From positions 124,001 to 188,000 of the forward strand of contig JAJEHD010000010.1 in the NCBI GenBank assembly GCA_022819505.1: DNA of 64,000 bases, written 5' to 3'. The position numbers and the translations under genes are program-made. The notes under the pieces were generated by a model. It was given only the letters and a program-made list of their open reading frames with translations, was not told the DNA's origin and did not search any database. The DNA is from Acidimicrobiia bacterium. Lineage in GTDB: Bacteria > Actinomycetota > Acidimicrobiia > Acidimicrobiales > Aldehydirespiratoraceae. Shown here one piece after another: positions 16,196 to 25,803 of the stretch; within the stretch, counting starts at the first letter, position 1; every line of letters starts with the position of its first letter.

Positions 16196-17046
16196 GATCC
16201 GAACCTCCTCTCGGCGCTGCGGAAGGCGATGAAGCCGACGACGGGCAACACCGCGCACCAGGCCAGCATCCCGATCACCACCGACTGGTCGACGCCGGTG
16301 CCCAGCAGGCACCAGCGGGCGCAGGTGATGAGGTCGTACACGGGGTTGAGGGCGAAGGCCCGGCGCCATGCCTCGCTGGTCACGAAGGCCTCGACGCTGA
16401 AGATCACTCCCGAGCCGTAGAACAGCAGCCGAAGCAGGTGGGGCAGCAGCCGCTCGAGATCGCGCACCGACGCCCCGATGCGGGCCACCACCAGCGCGGC
16501 GCCCAGGTTGAACAGGTACACCGCGGCCAGCACCCCCAGTACCAGCAGCCACCGCAGCGACGGGCGCTCGCCGGTGGCGAGAATGGCCAGCAGCGCCACC
16601 GCCAGCGCAGGTAGGAAGGCCAGGGTCTGGCCGTTCACGGTGGCCATCGGGAGCAGAATGCGGGGAAACTGGATTGAGCGGATCAGGCCCATGTTGCGCA
16701 CCATGCACACCGCCGCGTCCTGAACCACCCGCTGGGTCAGGTGGAACAGCACGATCCCCACGATCAGGAAGCCCAAGAAGTTGTCCACACCCCGGCGGGT
16801 GTCGAGCAGGACTCCGAAGATGAAGAAATAGACGCCCACCAGCAGCGCCGGGTTCACCAGGTGCCACAGCTGGCCCAGCGCGGTGTCCATGTTCTGGGCC
16901 CGCAGGTCCTGAGCCGGAACCACCACCGCGAACTCGCGGCGCCGCCACACCTCCCGCAGGTAAGCGCCGGTCGAGGGCGGGACGGTCAGGTCGACGAGAT
17001 CGCGGGGATTGGGTTGGCTGGAGGTCGCGTCGTCCACGGCAGTCAT
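16192..17046 (-). CDS. ABC-2 type polysaccharide export permease (Wzm-like, pair 2)
   Basis: This 284-residue membrane protein has six hydrophobic segments and the ABC-2 exporter N-terminus (AVVVPAQDLRAQNMDTALGQ then LWHLVNPALLVGVYFF). It forms the channel for the ATPase encoded immediately downstream. The ATG at 17046 lies only 15 bases from the divergent GTG of the large glycosyltransferase gene (17062), so the two share a very short promoter region or one promoter lies inside the other gene. Substrate is inferred to be a surface glycan from the locus. Confidence 0.83.
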   Translation of the reverse strand: MTAVDDATSSQPNPRDLVDLTVPPSTGAYLREVWRRREFAVVVPAQDLRAQNMDTALGQLWHLVNPALLVGVYFFIFGVLLDTRRGVDNFLGFLIVGIVLFHLTQRVVQDAAVCMVRNMGLIRSIQFPRILLPMATVNGQTLAFLPALAVALLAILATGERPSLRWLLVLGVLAAVYLFNLGAALVVARIGASVRDLERLLPHLLRLLFYGSGVIFSVEAFVTSEAWRRAFALNPVYDLITCARWCLLGTGVDQSVVIGMLAWCAVLPVVGFIAFRSAERRFGS

Positions 17047-17061
17047 CCTACGATTGTCGGC

Positions 17062-20000
17062 GTGTTGCGCCCGCGCCAGGCAGACCCGTCGGCAGGCCCG
17101 GGATCTGACGCGGCTACTCGCTCAAGGCCTCCGCCCGCCTGCGTGCGAGGAAACGACTGGCGCTCGCTGCCGCTGCCGCCAGTCGAGGGATTCGAGCCGT
17201 CGCGGTCGGTCAGCGTCATCGTCCCCTACTACGAGGCCCCCGAGGCTCTGGCCCTCACCCTGGCGGGCCTGGAGCTCCAGACATACCCGCGGGAGTTGTT
17301 CGACGTGATCGTGGTGGACGACGGATCGTCTACCCCGCTGCACCTGGAGGAGACCTCCCCGCTGCGGGTGCAGGTGATCCATCAGCCCGATCTGGGCTTC
17401 GGTGCGGGACGGGCCCGCAACAACGGGGCGCGGGCCGCGGCGGGCGAGATCCTGATCTTCCTGGACTGCGACATGGTCCCCGAGGCCGGGTGGCTGACGT
17501 CCCACGCCCGATGGCATCACGCAGCCTGCGACGTTCTGACTCTCGGTTTCCGCAAGCACGTGAGTGTGGACGGGATCAGCGCCGACGCGGTGCGGACGAG
17601 GCCCGGATCGCTGGGCGAGCTGTTCGCGGGACGGGCTGCCGAGGAGCCCCAGTGGCTGGAGAACCGCATGGCCCGTACCGACCTGCTCACCAGCGGCGAC
17701 GAGGACATCTTCCGGGCCGTCACCAGCGGCAACCTCGGGGTGTCGGCCGACTTCTTCGCGGCCGCAGGCGGCTTCGACGAGACCTTCAACCAGTGGGGGG
17801 CCGAGGACCAGGAGTTCGGGTACCGCGCCTGCGCCCTGGGCGCCGTACTGGTGCCCGACCGGGACGCATTGTGCTGGCACCAGGGTCCCGGCGCCCGCAT
17901 CAGCGACGACGAGAGGCTCAGCCTCGCCCAGATGCAGGGCAAGCTGATGAACCTCATCCCCCACGGGCGGCCCCGGGAGGCCACCGGCGGACGATCCTTC
18001 ACCGTGCCCCGGTTCGCGGTGAGCGTCACCTCATCGGGGGCTGACCAGCAGGAGTCCCTGGAGACGGTCCAGCAGGTCCTGGCCAGCAGAGCGGGCGACC
18101 TGGCAGTGTGGGTCGAGGAGCACCCCGGCAGCGGGCTGGAGTGGCTCCACAACCATCTCGACCCCGACCACCGGGTGCGATTCGGTCCCCCAGGCGGCGC
18201 CGCGACCGCATTCAGGGCGGCCCGGTTCCACATCACGATCCCAGCAGGCGCCCCCGTCGGCACGTTCATGGTCGGACGCCTGCACAGCCAACTCGGCCAG
18301 GCCGCAGCGGCGCGGGCCCGGCTCAAGTCGGGCCACCGGGTGACGATCACCCGCTCCTGGGCACTGCAGCGCGCCCTGCGCTGCGGCGTGCGGGTAGAGG
18401 ACGTCGGCAGCGTCATCGACATCGACGGCTGGGCTCTCGAAGCTGATCCCCGGCCCTCGAGCGAGAGCTCGCCCGCCCCCGGCCGCAGCTCTAGGGCCGC
18501 TCCGCTGGCAGCCCTCGGAACCAAGCTGGTTCGCTACGCGCGGGCGCTGCTGGGCCGAGCGGCCCGAGTCCGCAGCCCTCGTGACGCCCGGCGCCTGCTG
18601 GCGTGGATCGTCCAGGCGGTCCGGCGCCGGACCGTGGCCAGGCGCGCCATGCAGCCACCCCCCGGCATCGACCGTTCCAGGCTGGCGCGCTACCCGCTGG
18701 GGGCCGAGATCGCGGCAGCCGGTGACCGGGCCTCAACGGTGCTGGCCGCGTCGGCGAGGGTGGGCGCCCCGACCGGAGACCGGCATCTGGACCTCGTCCT
18801 GGTCGACAACGGCGACACCCGCCAGACACTCGGACCGGACATCGCCGGATCGACGAGGCCGACCGTCGCCGTGCTCGACGAACTGCACCCGCGCCTGTCC
18901 GTGCCCGCCTTCGACGCCAGCGTCGTCAATCCCATCGACTGGACGCCCGGCCACGACCAGGCGCCCGCAGCGCTGGCGTCGCTCTGGCACCCCCCCGCCG
19001 CCGCAGTCGCCTCGCTGCACCTGGACACCGAGCGGATCAGTGCCCTGAGGCGGCTCCACCATGTGGTGGACGACGGTACCGGCCTCGGCGACGCAGCCCA
19101 GCGCGCCGGCACGCTGGCTGCGCTGGCGGCCGCGGGCGTCCTGGTACGAGTCACCAGAACCGACGAAGTACTCGAAGAATGTCTCGGCGCAGAACTGCAC
19201 GCCCTCATGGCCTCAGACAGCGTGTCGACGGTCCAGGATCACGCACGCGAGCAGCTCAGCATCACCATGCGCCGGCTGGCCCTGCGGGACCACTCGCTGC
19301 GAGCCCGGGCTCGCCAACTCCTCGAAGCGCAAGGCCTCGAGGCTCCGCTCCCGCAGGTGTCGGTGCTGCTGCCCACCCGGCGGCCCGAGCTTCTGGGCGC
19401 CGCCCTCGAGGCGGTGCGAGTGCAGAACTACCCGCGGCTCGAGCTGGTTCTGGCCCTTCACGGTGAAGGGTTCGGGACCGACGACCAGATCGGAGCGCAG
19501 ACCGAGCCCCTGGGCTGCGATGTACAGGTGGTGAGGGTGACCGCGGACAAGACCCTAGGAGAGGTGCTCAACGCAGCCGTGGCCGCCTCCTCGGGAACGC
19601 TGCTCACCAAGTTCGACGACGACGACTACTACGGCGCCGATCACGTCTGGGACCTGCTGCTGACCCGCCAGTATTCCGGGGCGGCGCTGGTGGCCAAGGC
19701 GGCGGAATACGTCTACCTGTCACGCCTTGACAGGACGGTGCGGGTCTCCAAGATGAGGGAGCGCTTCGTTCCCCATCCGGTGGTCTCCGGCGGGGTGCTC
19801 ATGATCTCCCGCCAGGACATCGACGCGGCCGGCGGCTGGCGGCGGGTCCCCCGCAGCGTCGACATATCCCTGGCTCGGGACGTGGTGCAGGTCGGTGGCG
19901 ACATCTACTGGACCCACGGGGCCGGCTACCTGCGGGTGCGGCACGGTGATGAGCACACGTGGACGATCGACGACGACTTCTTCCTGGGCCGCTCCGACGA

Positions 20001-20133
20001 CATGCGGCAGGGCCGTGACTTCGAGTTCGCCGGGTTCTCAGAGGCCGAGCGAATTGACGGACCGATCCGGCACCATACGGGCGAGGCCGTGGCCCGAGCG
20101 GCCCGTGAGCGAAGCGAACAAGAGCGGGAATGA
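17062..20133 (+). CDS. Giant two-domain GT2 glycosyltransferase (copy 1)
   Basis: This protein of about 1023 residues has two separate GT2 domains. The N-terminal one (about 45-310) has SVSVIVPYYEAPEALALTL, FLDCDMVPEAGW and a galactosyltransferase-type acceptor segment FNQWGAEDQEFGYRA followed by LCWHQG. The C-terminal one (about 760-960) has VSVLLPTRRPELLGAALEA, KFDDDDYYGADHVWDLLL and RVRHGDEHTW. The middle is basic and helical, with a conserved YPLGAEIAAAGDRAS block and LRDHSLRARARQLLEA. It closely parallels the protein at 25804-28800. GTG at 17062 is the only start giving an N-terminus of similar length to that paralog; an upstream ATG would add antisense-like sequence. Likely cytoplasmic, adding two sugars in turn (inference). 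Confidence 0.78.
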   Translation: MLRPRQADPSAGPGSDAATRSRPPPACVRGNDWRSLPLPPVEGFEPSRSVSVIVPYYEAPEALALTLAGLELQTYPRELFDVIVVDDGSSTPLHLEETSPLRVQVIHQPDLGFGAGRARNNGARAAAGEILIFLDCDMVPEAGWLTSHARWHHAACDVLTLGFRKHVSVDGISADAVRTRPGSLGELFAGRAAEEPQWLENRMARTDLLTSGDEDIFRAVTSGNLGVSADFFAAAGGFDETFNQWGAEDQEFGYRACALGAVLVPDRDALCWHQGPGARISDDERLSLAQMQGKLMNLIPHGRPREATGGRSFTVPRFAVSVTSSGADQQESLETVQQVLASRAGDLAVWVEEHPGSGLEWLHNHLDPDHRVRFGPPGGAATAFRAARFHITIPAGAPVGTFMVGRLHSQLGQAAAARARLKSGHRVTITRSWALQRALRCGVRVEDVGSVIDIDGWALEADPRPSSESSPAPGRSSRAAPLAALGTKLVRYARALLGRAARVRSPRDARRLLAWIVQAVRRRTVARRAMQPPPGIDRSRLARYPLGAEIAAAGDRASTVLAASARVGAPTGDRHLDLVLVDNGDTRQTLGPDIAGSTRPTVAVLDELHPRLSVPAFDASVVNPIDWTPGHDQAPAALASLWHPPAAAVASLHLDTERISALRRLHHVVDDGTGLGDAAQRAGTLAALAAAGVLVRVTRTDEVLEECLGAELHALMASDSVSTVQDHAREQLSITMRRLALRDHSLRARARQLLEAQGLEAPLPQVSVLLPTRRPELLGAALEAVRVQNYPRLELVLALHGEGFGTDDQIGAQTEPLGCDVQVVRVTADKTLGEVLNAAVAASSGTLLTKFDDDDYYGADHVWDLLLTRQYSGAALVAKAAEYVYLSRLDRTVRVSKMRERFVPHPVVSGGVLMISRQDIDAAGGWRRVPRSVDISLARDVVQVGGDIYWTHGAGYLRVRHGDEHTWTIDDDFFLGRSDDMRQGRDFEFAGFSEAERIDGPIRHHTGEAVARAARERSEQERE
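20091..20133 (+). repeat. Dispersed repeat, copy 1 (GT gene junction)
   Basis: About 43 bases, built from GGCCCGAGCG, GCCCGTGAGC, GAAGCGAACA and AGAGCGGGAATGA, match with very few differences a segment on the minus strand at 31322-31364. Here the repeat encodes the last residues of the giant glycosyltransferase (ARAARERSEQERE) and contains the ATG of the next gene. In both copies the repeat ends at or within a few bases of a start codon and supplies an AGAGCGGG/GGAGCGGG Shine-Dalgarno-like sequence. Confidence 0.7.
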
Positions 20134-21569
20134 CACCACGGCGAGGCGACAAGCCTTCAACTTCTGGCGCGCCCTCCGGGAAACCCACCGGGGCCCGGAG
20201 GGTGGCGCGGAACCCCGGCCAGGCCCGCCCGCTGGCCCGATGGCTGGCCAGGGCCCTCTGGCTCCGGACCCGGCGTCTGGCCGGTCTCGCCCGGGACCGG
20301 GCCGCGGGCCGCCACCGCAAGGCCCCGTACCCGCTCGGCGCTCAGATCGCCACCGACGGTGCCCGGGCCGCGGCCGTGTTCGCAGCCTCGGGGCGGGTGG
20401 CCCCCGCATCCCCTGAAGAGCATGCCGACATTGTGGTCCGCGACGGTCCCGTCACAGGCAGGACCCTCCCACCCGGTGCCACTGTCGTGGCGCTGGCATC
20501 GGTGGACAGGCAGCTTTCGGTGCCGGCATTCGATCCCCTGTCGGTCAACCCGATCGGTTGGAAGCACCAGAACGCCGAGCCCGTGCTCGCGTCGGAGGTG
20601 ACCGAGGAGTCCGATCCCGCCCTCCGAGCCGCGGTACTGGCGGCGAGGGCAGCGACCGGCGCGGTGGTACGCATCCGAAGCGACGAGCACGAGATGAGAC
20701 CGCTGCTGGGTCCCGAATTGCACGACCTCATGGCCGACGGTGAGCGCATCGCCCGCGCCGGCGTCCATGGGCGCGAGGCGCTCAGCATCGACATGCGCCG
20801 CTGCGCGCTGCGCGACCACTCCTTGCGGGCCCGAGCCCGGCAGGTCATCGCCGCAGCCGGCCGGGAGGCGTCCCCGCCGGCGGTGTCGGTCCTGCTGGCC
20901 ACCAACCGGCCCGAGCGGCTGGAGGCGGCGGTGACCTCCGTAGCGGCCCAGACGTATCCAAACACCGAACTGGTGCTGGCACCCCACGGAGACGGCTTCC
21001 CCGACGACGCCCTCGTCCGGGCCGTCGAGGAGGCCGGGCTGCCGGTGCGGCTCGCCCCGGTGGCCGCTGCCGAGCCGTTGGGGGCGGTACTGAACGCCGC
21101 GGTGGCCGCCTCCACCGGTGACCTTCTCGCCAAGTTCGACGACGACGACCACTACAGCCCGCACCATCTCTGGGACCTGGTCCTGGCTCACGAGTACTCC
21201 CAAGCTGAGTTGGTGGCCAAGGGCGCCGAATACGTCTATGTGGCGAGCCAGGACCGCACGATACGGATGTTCGGGCGCCGCGGGGAGCGCTACCTCGGCT
21301 ACCCCGGAGTGAGCGGGGGGGCGCTGATCATCTCCCGCCACGACCTGGCCCGGGCTGGCGGGTGGCGCCGGGTGCCCCGGCACGTGGACACCGAACTGGC
21401 CCGCGATGTCACCTACATCGGCGGGAGGATCTACCGCACCCACGGTCGCGGCTATCTGCGGGTGCGGCACGGTGACGACCACACCTGGGACATGGACGAG
21501 TCGCACTTCACGGGCCGGGCCGCGGACACCCGCGAGGGTCTCGACCTGGCCTTCGCCGGCATCGTCTAG
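20130..21569 (+). CDS. GT2 glycosyltransferase, single-domain paralog of the giant enzymes
   Basis: This 479-residue protein corresponds to the C-terminal half of the giant glycosyltransferases on either side. It has the basic N-terminal linker, PLGAQIATDGARAAAVFAAS, LSVPAFDPLSVNPIGW, LRDHSLRARARQVIAA, then a GT2 domain from about residue 249 with VSVLLATNRPERLEAAV, KFDDDDHYSPHHLWDLVL and RVRHGDDHTWDMDES. It lacks the N-terminal GT2 domain altogether. ATG at 20130 overlaps the upstream stop (ATGA), so it is translationally coupled to copy 1. The arrangement suggests partial tandem duplication. The conserved pre-domain may bind a carrier or partner (unknown). Confidence 0.78.
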   Translation: MTPRRGDKPSTSGAPSGKPTGARRVARNPGQARPLARWLARALWLRTRRLAGLARDRAAGRHRKAPYPLGAQIATDGARAAAVFAASGRVAPASPEEHADIVVRDGPVTGRTLPPGATVVALASVDRQLSVPAFDPLSVNPIGWKHQNAEPVLASEVTEESDPALRAAVLAARAATGAVVRIRSDEHEMRPLLGPELHDLMADGERIARAGVHGREALSIDMRRCALRDHSLRARARQVIAAAGREASPPAVSVLLATNRPERLEAAVTSVAAQTYPNTELVLAPHGDGFPDDALVRAVEEAGLPVRLAPVAAAEPLGAVLNAAVAASTGDLLAKFDDDDHYSPHHLWDLVLAHEYSQAELVAKGAEYVYVASQDRTIRMFGRRGERYLGYPGVSGGALIISRHDLARAGGWRRVPRHVDTELARDVTYIGGRIYRTHGRGYLRVRHGDDHTWDMDESHFTGRAADTREGLDLAFAGIV

Positions 21570-21580
21570 CCGTCCTCACG

Positions 21581-22867
21581 ATGAAGCGCCCGCAGATGGT
21601 GTGGCCGCTGCCGGAGCCGATCACCCGCCTGCTGCGGGTGGCACCGATCGCGACTGTGGTCATCGTCTTGACCAACGGGCCTGTCTTCCTGTTCTCCAAG
21701 AGCGTCGTGGACCGTTCCGGCGACTGGGAGGACCCGGCGGTGTGGCCCTTCTTCGTGGCCGCGGCGGTGGCGTCCGCGGTGCTGGCCGTCACCGGCCGCT
21801 CCCCCGCCGAACCCCTGACCGGGTCACAGAAGGCGGCCGTCGCAGCCGTCGCCATCTACTCGCTGCTGGCGTTCGCCTCAGCCCTGTGGAGCGTCCATCC
21901 GTTCGCCACTGCGTGGCGGGCCGCGGTGTATGTGGGCCTGGGGCTGCTGGCCTGGGTTGTGGCCCGGCTCGAGCCCGACGACCTGGCCGCGGTGCTGTTC
22001 AGCGTTGCAGGCGCAGCGGTGGCCGGCAGCGCGGTGCTGGTGGTGCTGCGGCCCGATCTGGGGCTGGACCCGAACGACAACTGGGAGGGGCTCTACACCA
22101 ACCGCAACTCGCTGGCGCCGGTGGCCGCGATCGGGGTGCTGGTCGGGATTCGCTACCTGGCGACCGGCGGGCGATGGAGCCGCGTGGCGGGATCCGCCCT
22201 CGCCGCGCTGTCGGTGGGCGCCATGGCCGGCGCCGGCAGCCGCACGGCATGGATCGGGCTGCTGATCGCGGTGGCGGCCGCGACCGCCGCAGTTGGCTTC
22301 CACTGGATCCGGAGTCGCTTGGGCGCTACCGCGGCCAGAGCCTCCCTGGCCGCCGCGGCGGCCCTGGGGGCCGGCGGCGCCCTGGCGGCGCTGGCCACGC
22401 TGTGGGACGACCCGACCTTCAGCCAGCGCCGCACGATGTGGAGCCTGGTTTGGGATCGCGTCTACCAACGACCGCTCGGCGGCTACGGGTTCTACGCGTT
22501 CTGGGAGGAGATCGAGCTGCTCGACCACGCCCTTCTGCGCAGGGGCAGCGCCCACAGCAGCCTGATGGAGGTGGCCCTGGGCCTCGGTCTGATCGGCACT
22601 GTGCCGTTCCTGGTGATCGTGGTGCTGGCGGCCCGCAACGCGGGCTTGCATCTGTGGCGCCGTCCCGGCGCCGAATCCTGGATGTGGGCCGCGGTCGTAG
22701 GCTTCGTGCTCGTGGAGAACGTCACCGAGAGCTTCGTACTGTGGTTCTCCTACATCTGGGTGTTGCTCATGGCGGCCGCTCTCAGACGGCCCCCGCCCGG
22801 CGGGCCGGGCCGCCCGGTTCCGGACACCGCCGATGCCGGCGGCTGCGCCCACGCTCCCTCGGGCTGA
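21581..22867 (+). CDS. Wzy/O-antigen ligase-like polytopic membrane protein (copy 2)
   Basis: This 428-residue protein has about ten hydrophobic segments and the Wzy_C/ligase-like C-terminal loop (LLRRGSAHSSLMEVALGLGL), followed by ENVTESFVLWFSYIWVLL, which is nearly identical to the end of copy 1 at 5708-7042 (ENVTESFVLWFSHIWVLL). The function is presumably polymerisation or ligation of lipid-linked glycans at the outer face. ATG at 21581 follows the previous stop by 11 bases. Having two such proteins in one locus suggests two glycans or separate polymerase and ligase roles. Confidence 0.78.
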   Translation: MKRPQMVWPLPEPITRLLRVAPIATVVIVLTNGPVFLFSKSVVDRSGDWEDPAVWPFFVAAAVASAVLAVTGRSPAEPLTGSQKAAVAAVAIYSLLAFASALWSVHPFATAWRAAVYVGLGLLAWVVARLEPDDLAAVLFSVAGAAVAGSAVLVVLRPDLGLDPNDNWEGLYTNRNSLAPVAAIGVLVGIRYLATGGRWSRVAGSALAALSVGAMAGAGSRTAWIGLLIAVAAATAAVGFHWIRSRLGATAARASLAAAAALGAGGALAALATLWDDPTFSQRRTMWSLVWDRVYQRPLGGYGFYAFWEEIELLDHALLRRGSAHSSLMEVALGLGLIGTVPFLVIVVLAARNAGLHLWRRPGAESWMWAAVVGFVLVENVTESFVLWFSYIWVLLMAAALRRPPPGGPGRPVPDTADAGGCAHAPSG

Positions 22868-22875
22868 GGGTCGAG

Positions 22876-24141
22876 TTGAGATTCGAGTTCGCCTCCAGCG
22901 AGAAACGGTCCGTCCTCCGCGCCGTCTTCGAGGAGGGCGACGGGACCGAGGGACAGAGAGCCGAGGGTGCCGGCCGGACGATCATCTACTCCGGCGAGGA
23001 CATCGAGTTCGACTACGGCGTGACCGCCGTCCATCCCGACCTGCTGGGCCTGCTCTGCCTGATCATCTTCTACCCCTTCGTCGGTGAGCGGGTCGTGTTC
23101 CCGGTGCCGGTGTCGCCCCGGTTGGAGGAGGCGTTCCGCAACCCCAACTTCAGGAGGCAGCTCTCCTTCGACAACGTCGACTCCGGCATCGAGGCGTACT
23201 CGGGATCGCGTATGGCCCTGGCCTTCGGCGGGGGGATCGACTCCAGCGCCGTCCGCACGATGTTTCCCGAGGCGTATGTCGTCCACGAGGCGCACTGGCG
23301 GGACGGCCGGCTGGTGCCAGCGGGCACGCACGGGGTCGTACACAGCATGGGCCTCGACCGCGGACGGGTTGTGGCGACCAACCAGCGCTACGTGTCCGAA
23401 CCGGGAGGGTGGCACGGGTGGACCTGCTCGCTCGCTACCGCGCTGCTGCTGGCCACTGACCACGACTTCGGCATCATCCTGATGGGCACGCCGCTGGGGG
23501 GGACTCTCCTCAAGGCAGGAACCGGGTACTTCGACCGGTTCAGGGCGAGGGGCTGGCACGGAGTCACCGGGAACTTCTGGCAGTCCGCATTCAACGCGGT
23601 CGGGATTCCGGTGTTCTCTCCCGTCTGCGGGGCCAGCGCCTTCCTCACCATGGGGCTCTCGCTGGACCTGATCCGGGCCGGAGAGGTGTTCTACTGCACC
23701 GAGCAGGGCGGGCAGGCCTGCCTCCAATGCCCGAAGTGTTGCCGCAGGGACATCATCCGAGCGGTCGTCGAGCCCGGGCACCGCCCGCATTGGGCCCCGT
23801 ACGACAATCGGGCCGTACACAACTACCTGAGTCAGGATCCCCAGAGCCAGGGCCACCTCTTCTCGTACGCGCGACCCAGAGTCGGCGGACTTCCCAGGTT
23901 CATAAGGGCAAGGCTCAAGGGCCTGCAACAGATCCGTTCGGACTGGCCGATGAGAGTCCACGCAGGCACGTTCGACTTCTGCGACGACCGCTGGCGGCCC
24001 GCGATCTCAGAGCGCGTGCTGGAGCATCTTGACCCGATGGGGCCCGAGGAAATCGCCGAACTCGAGACGTGGAACGGGGCACGGCAGGCCCGGGGCCTCG
24101 GTGCGGGCCGATTCGCTCGGATGCTGCGCAGAGACTCATGA
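22876..24141 (+). CDS. PP-loop-like ATPase of polysaccharide loci (DUF6395-like)
   Basis: This 421-residue protein has ALAFGGGIDSSAVRTMFPEA near residue 115, a variant of the SGGxDS pyrophosphate-binding loop of PP-loop/AANH ATPases (QueC, asparagine synthetase, ThiI). A cysteine cluster CLQCPKCCRRD follows near residue 282, as in metal-binding members of this fold. Proteins like this occur in glycan clusters and may amidate or otherwise modify a sugar or peptide group, but no reaction is known to me. No ATG or GTG exists near the start: TTG at 22876, preceded by CTGAGGG, is the best candidate, eight bases after the Wzy stop. The stop overlaps the next ATG. Confidence 0.6.
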   Translation: MRFEFASSEKRSVLRAVFEEGDGTEGQRAEGAGRTIIYSGEDIEFDYGVTAVHPDLLGLLCLIIFYPFVGERVVFPVPVSPRLEEAFRNPNFRRQLSFDNVDSGIEAYSGSRMALAFGGGIDSSAVRTMFPEAYVVHEAHWRDGRLVPAGTHGVVHSMGLDRGRVVATNQRYVSEPGGWHGWTCSLATALLLATDHDFGIILMGTPLGGTLLKAGTGYFDRFRARGWHGVTGNFWQSAFNAVGIPVFSPVCGASAFLTMGLSLDLIRAGEVFYCTEQGGQACLQCPKCCRRDIIRAVVEPGHRPHWAPYDNRAVHNYLSQDPQSQGHLFSYARPRVGGLPRFIRARLKGLQQIRSDWPMRVHAGTFDFCDDRWRPAISERVLEHLDPMGPEEIAELETWNGARQARGLGAGRFARMLRRDS

Positions 24142-25754
24142 GGGGATTCCGGCCGGTGACGGGACTCCGATGGACCTCGGCCGGCCTCCGGTCCTTGGCA
24201 GCCCGTTGGTGGTCGGGCTGGACCGGGGCGGTGCTGGTGGGCTTGGCCGTCCTGGTCCTGTGGCTGCCCGACCTGGACCTGCCGCTCGGCAACAGCGATG
24301 ACGGGCGGCAGGTAGGCCTGGTCGGCCTCCAGGGCCGCAATTTCTGGGAACTCGGTCCTCTGGAGTCGGACTTCGGGGTCCGCATCGACCCGTACGTCAG
24401 GCCCGGATTCGGAGCAGAGCCCCGCGCCGATCCTCCGGCAGCGGCCGTGTCCTACGCGCACCACCCGCCGTTGACGACCTTCATCGCGGCTGCGTCGGTA
24501 GGGATCCTGGGCGACAATCTGCCGGCGCTGCGCCTCGCCGCCTTTCTCATCGGATCGGCCACGATCATCTTCATGGCCGCGCTGCTGCGCGGCTGCGGCC
24601 TTCCTTGGGGACCCACGCTGCTGGCTGCCGGCGCCATGGCCTCCACCGGCTTCTTCTATGTCTACGGGCGGATCGGGGTCGGCTTCTCGCTGCTGGTGGC
24701 CTCAGCGGCCGCGGTGGCCTGGCTGCGCAGCACCGAGCGACCGCCACGCTGGGCCCTGCTGGGCACCGCCGTGCTGGCGGCCATGGCTGCGACGCAGTCC
24801 TGGATTGCGATGGCCGCGCTGCCGCTGCTGGCGCTCTGGCTCTTCGCCGGCCGGGCCTCGCGGTTCAGCGGCCCGGACCCGGTGTTCGCCGGAGAAGGGC
24901 GTCCAGGGCCGCGACGATGGTTGGTGAGTGGCTGGTCCCCGGCCCTGACGGCACTGGTGGTGGGCTCTGTCGCGGGCGGGATCGTCGCCGCAGCCTGGAT
25001 GCTCAACGGCAGCGGCATCACGGAACTCAGCGACCAGGTCTCGGTTAGAACAGGCCTCGACGAGGCGGCGGGCGGTCGGTCGTTCGGGTTCGGGGAGTTC
25101 CTGTCGAGGCAGTGGGACTTCGCCACCGACGCGCTGATGGTTCCGCCATGGCTGCGAGTGCTGCTGGCGCCGGCACTGCTTGCCGGCTTGATCGACCGCC
25201 GCACTCGTGTGGCCACCGCGATCACGCTGGCCATGGCGGCCGCATTGACCTTCGGACTCCAGCAGGGTGCCTGGACTCATCGGCTGTGGAACTTCCCGTG
25301 GCTGGCGCCGGTGACCATCGGACTTGCGTCCCTGCTCGACGCCGGCCGCCGGGTTATTCCCGACCGTGTGCGTGCGCCCGCCGCGGCCGCGGCCACAGCA
25401 GTGATCGCGGCCACGATGGTCGCGGTGGTGCTGGGCAGCACGCGGGACCGGTACCTGTCAGACCCAGCTCACCTCGGGACAGCCCTCGAGCAGGTGGCCG
25501 CCACCTCGCAGGCACGCCGGGCCGAGCTGGCATGGACGGGACCGGGCCTCCCCACTCCCAGGTGGGCCTCTTACTACCTGGACGTGCCGGTGTGGACCTT
25601 GGACGAGAGACGTCTCGGCGAGCTGGAGGACTCAGACCTCGTGATCCTCCGAGCCAGCATGGTTCCCGAGTTCCTTCCCGACGATGCTCTGGAGGATCCT
25701 CTGGCCGCGGCCGGCGACTTCCGGGTGATCACGGCTGCGTCCCTGTCGCCATGA
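24138..25754 (+). CDS. PMT/ArnT-like membrane glycosyltransferase (GT-C)
   Basis: This 538-residue polytopic protein has about eleven hydrophobic segments. An acidic pair lies in the first extracytoplasmic loop (LGNSDDGRQVGL near residue 52), the position of the catalytic aspartate of GT-C enzymes such as ArnT and protein mannosyltransferases. A short soluble C-terminal domain follows. Such enzymes transfer sugars from polyprenyl-phosphate donors outside the membrane, so it may decorate the polymer or a surface protein. ATG at 24138 overlaps the preceding stop. It is followed by the second giant glycosyltransferase after 49 bases. Confidence 0.72.
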   Translation: MRGFRPVTGLRWTSAGLRSLAARWWSGWTGAVLVGLAVLVLWLPDLDLPLGNSDDGRQVGLVGLQGRNFWELGPLESDFGVRIDPYVRPGFGAEPRADPPAAAVSYAHHPPLTTFIAAASVGILGDNLPALRLAAFLIGSATIIFMAALLRGCGLPWGPTLLAAGAMASTGFFYVYGRIGVGFSLLVASAAAVAWLRSTERPPRWALLGTAVLAAMAATQSWIAMAALPLLALWLFAGRASRFSGPDPVFAGEGRPGPRRWLVSGWSPALTALVVGSVAGGIVAAAWMLNGSGITELSDQVSVRTGLDEAAGGRSFGFGEFLSRQWDFATDALMVPPWLRVLLAPALLAGLIDRRTRVATAITLAMAAALTFGLQQGAWTHRLWNFPWLAPVTIGLASLLDAGRRVIPDRVRAPAAAAATAVIAATMVAVVLGSTRDRYLSDPAHLGTALEQVAATSQARRAELAWTGPGLPTPRWASYYLDVPVWTLDERRLGELEDSDLVILRASMVPEFLPDDALEDPLAAAGDFRVITAASLSP

Positions 25755-25803
25755 CCAGGCCCGACCCGACCCGGTCCGGGTGAGGCGTAGGCTCGCGGGG
25801 CGT

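Noticed and set aside
16741..17061. N-terminal extension of the giant glycosyltransferase from an ATG at 16741
   Set aside because: It would overlap the permease gene antisense and has no counterpart in the paralog, so the GTG at 17062 was chosen.
21406..22875. Upstream part of an open frame that joins the PP-loop-like gene
   Set aside because: It is the out-of-frame shadow of the Wzy-like gene; protein-like sequence begins only near 22876.
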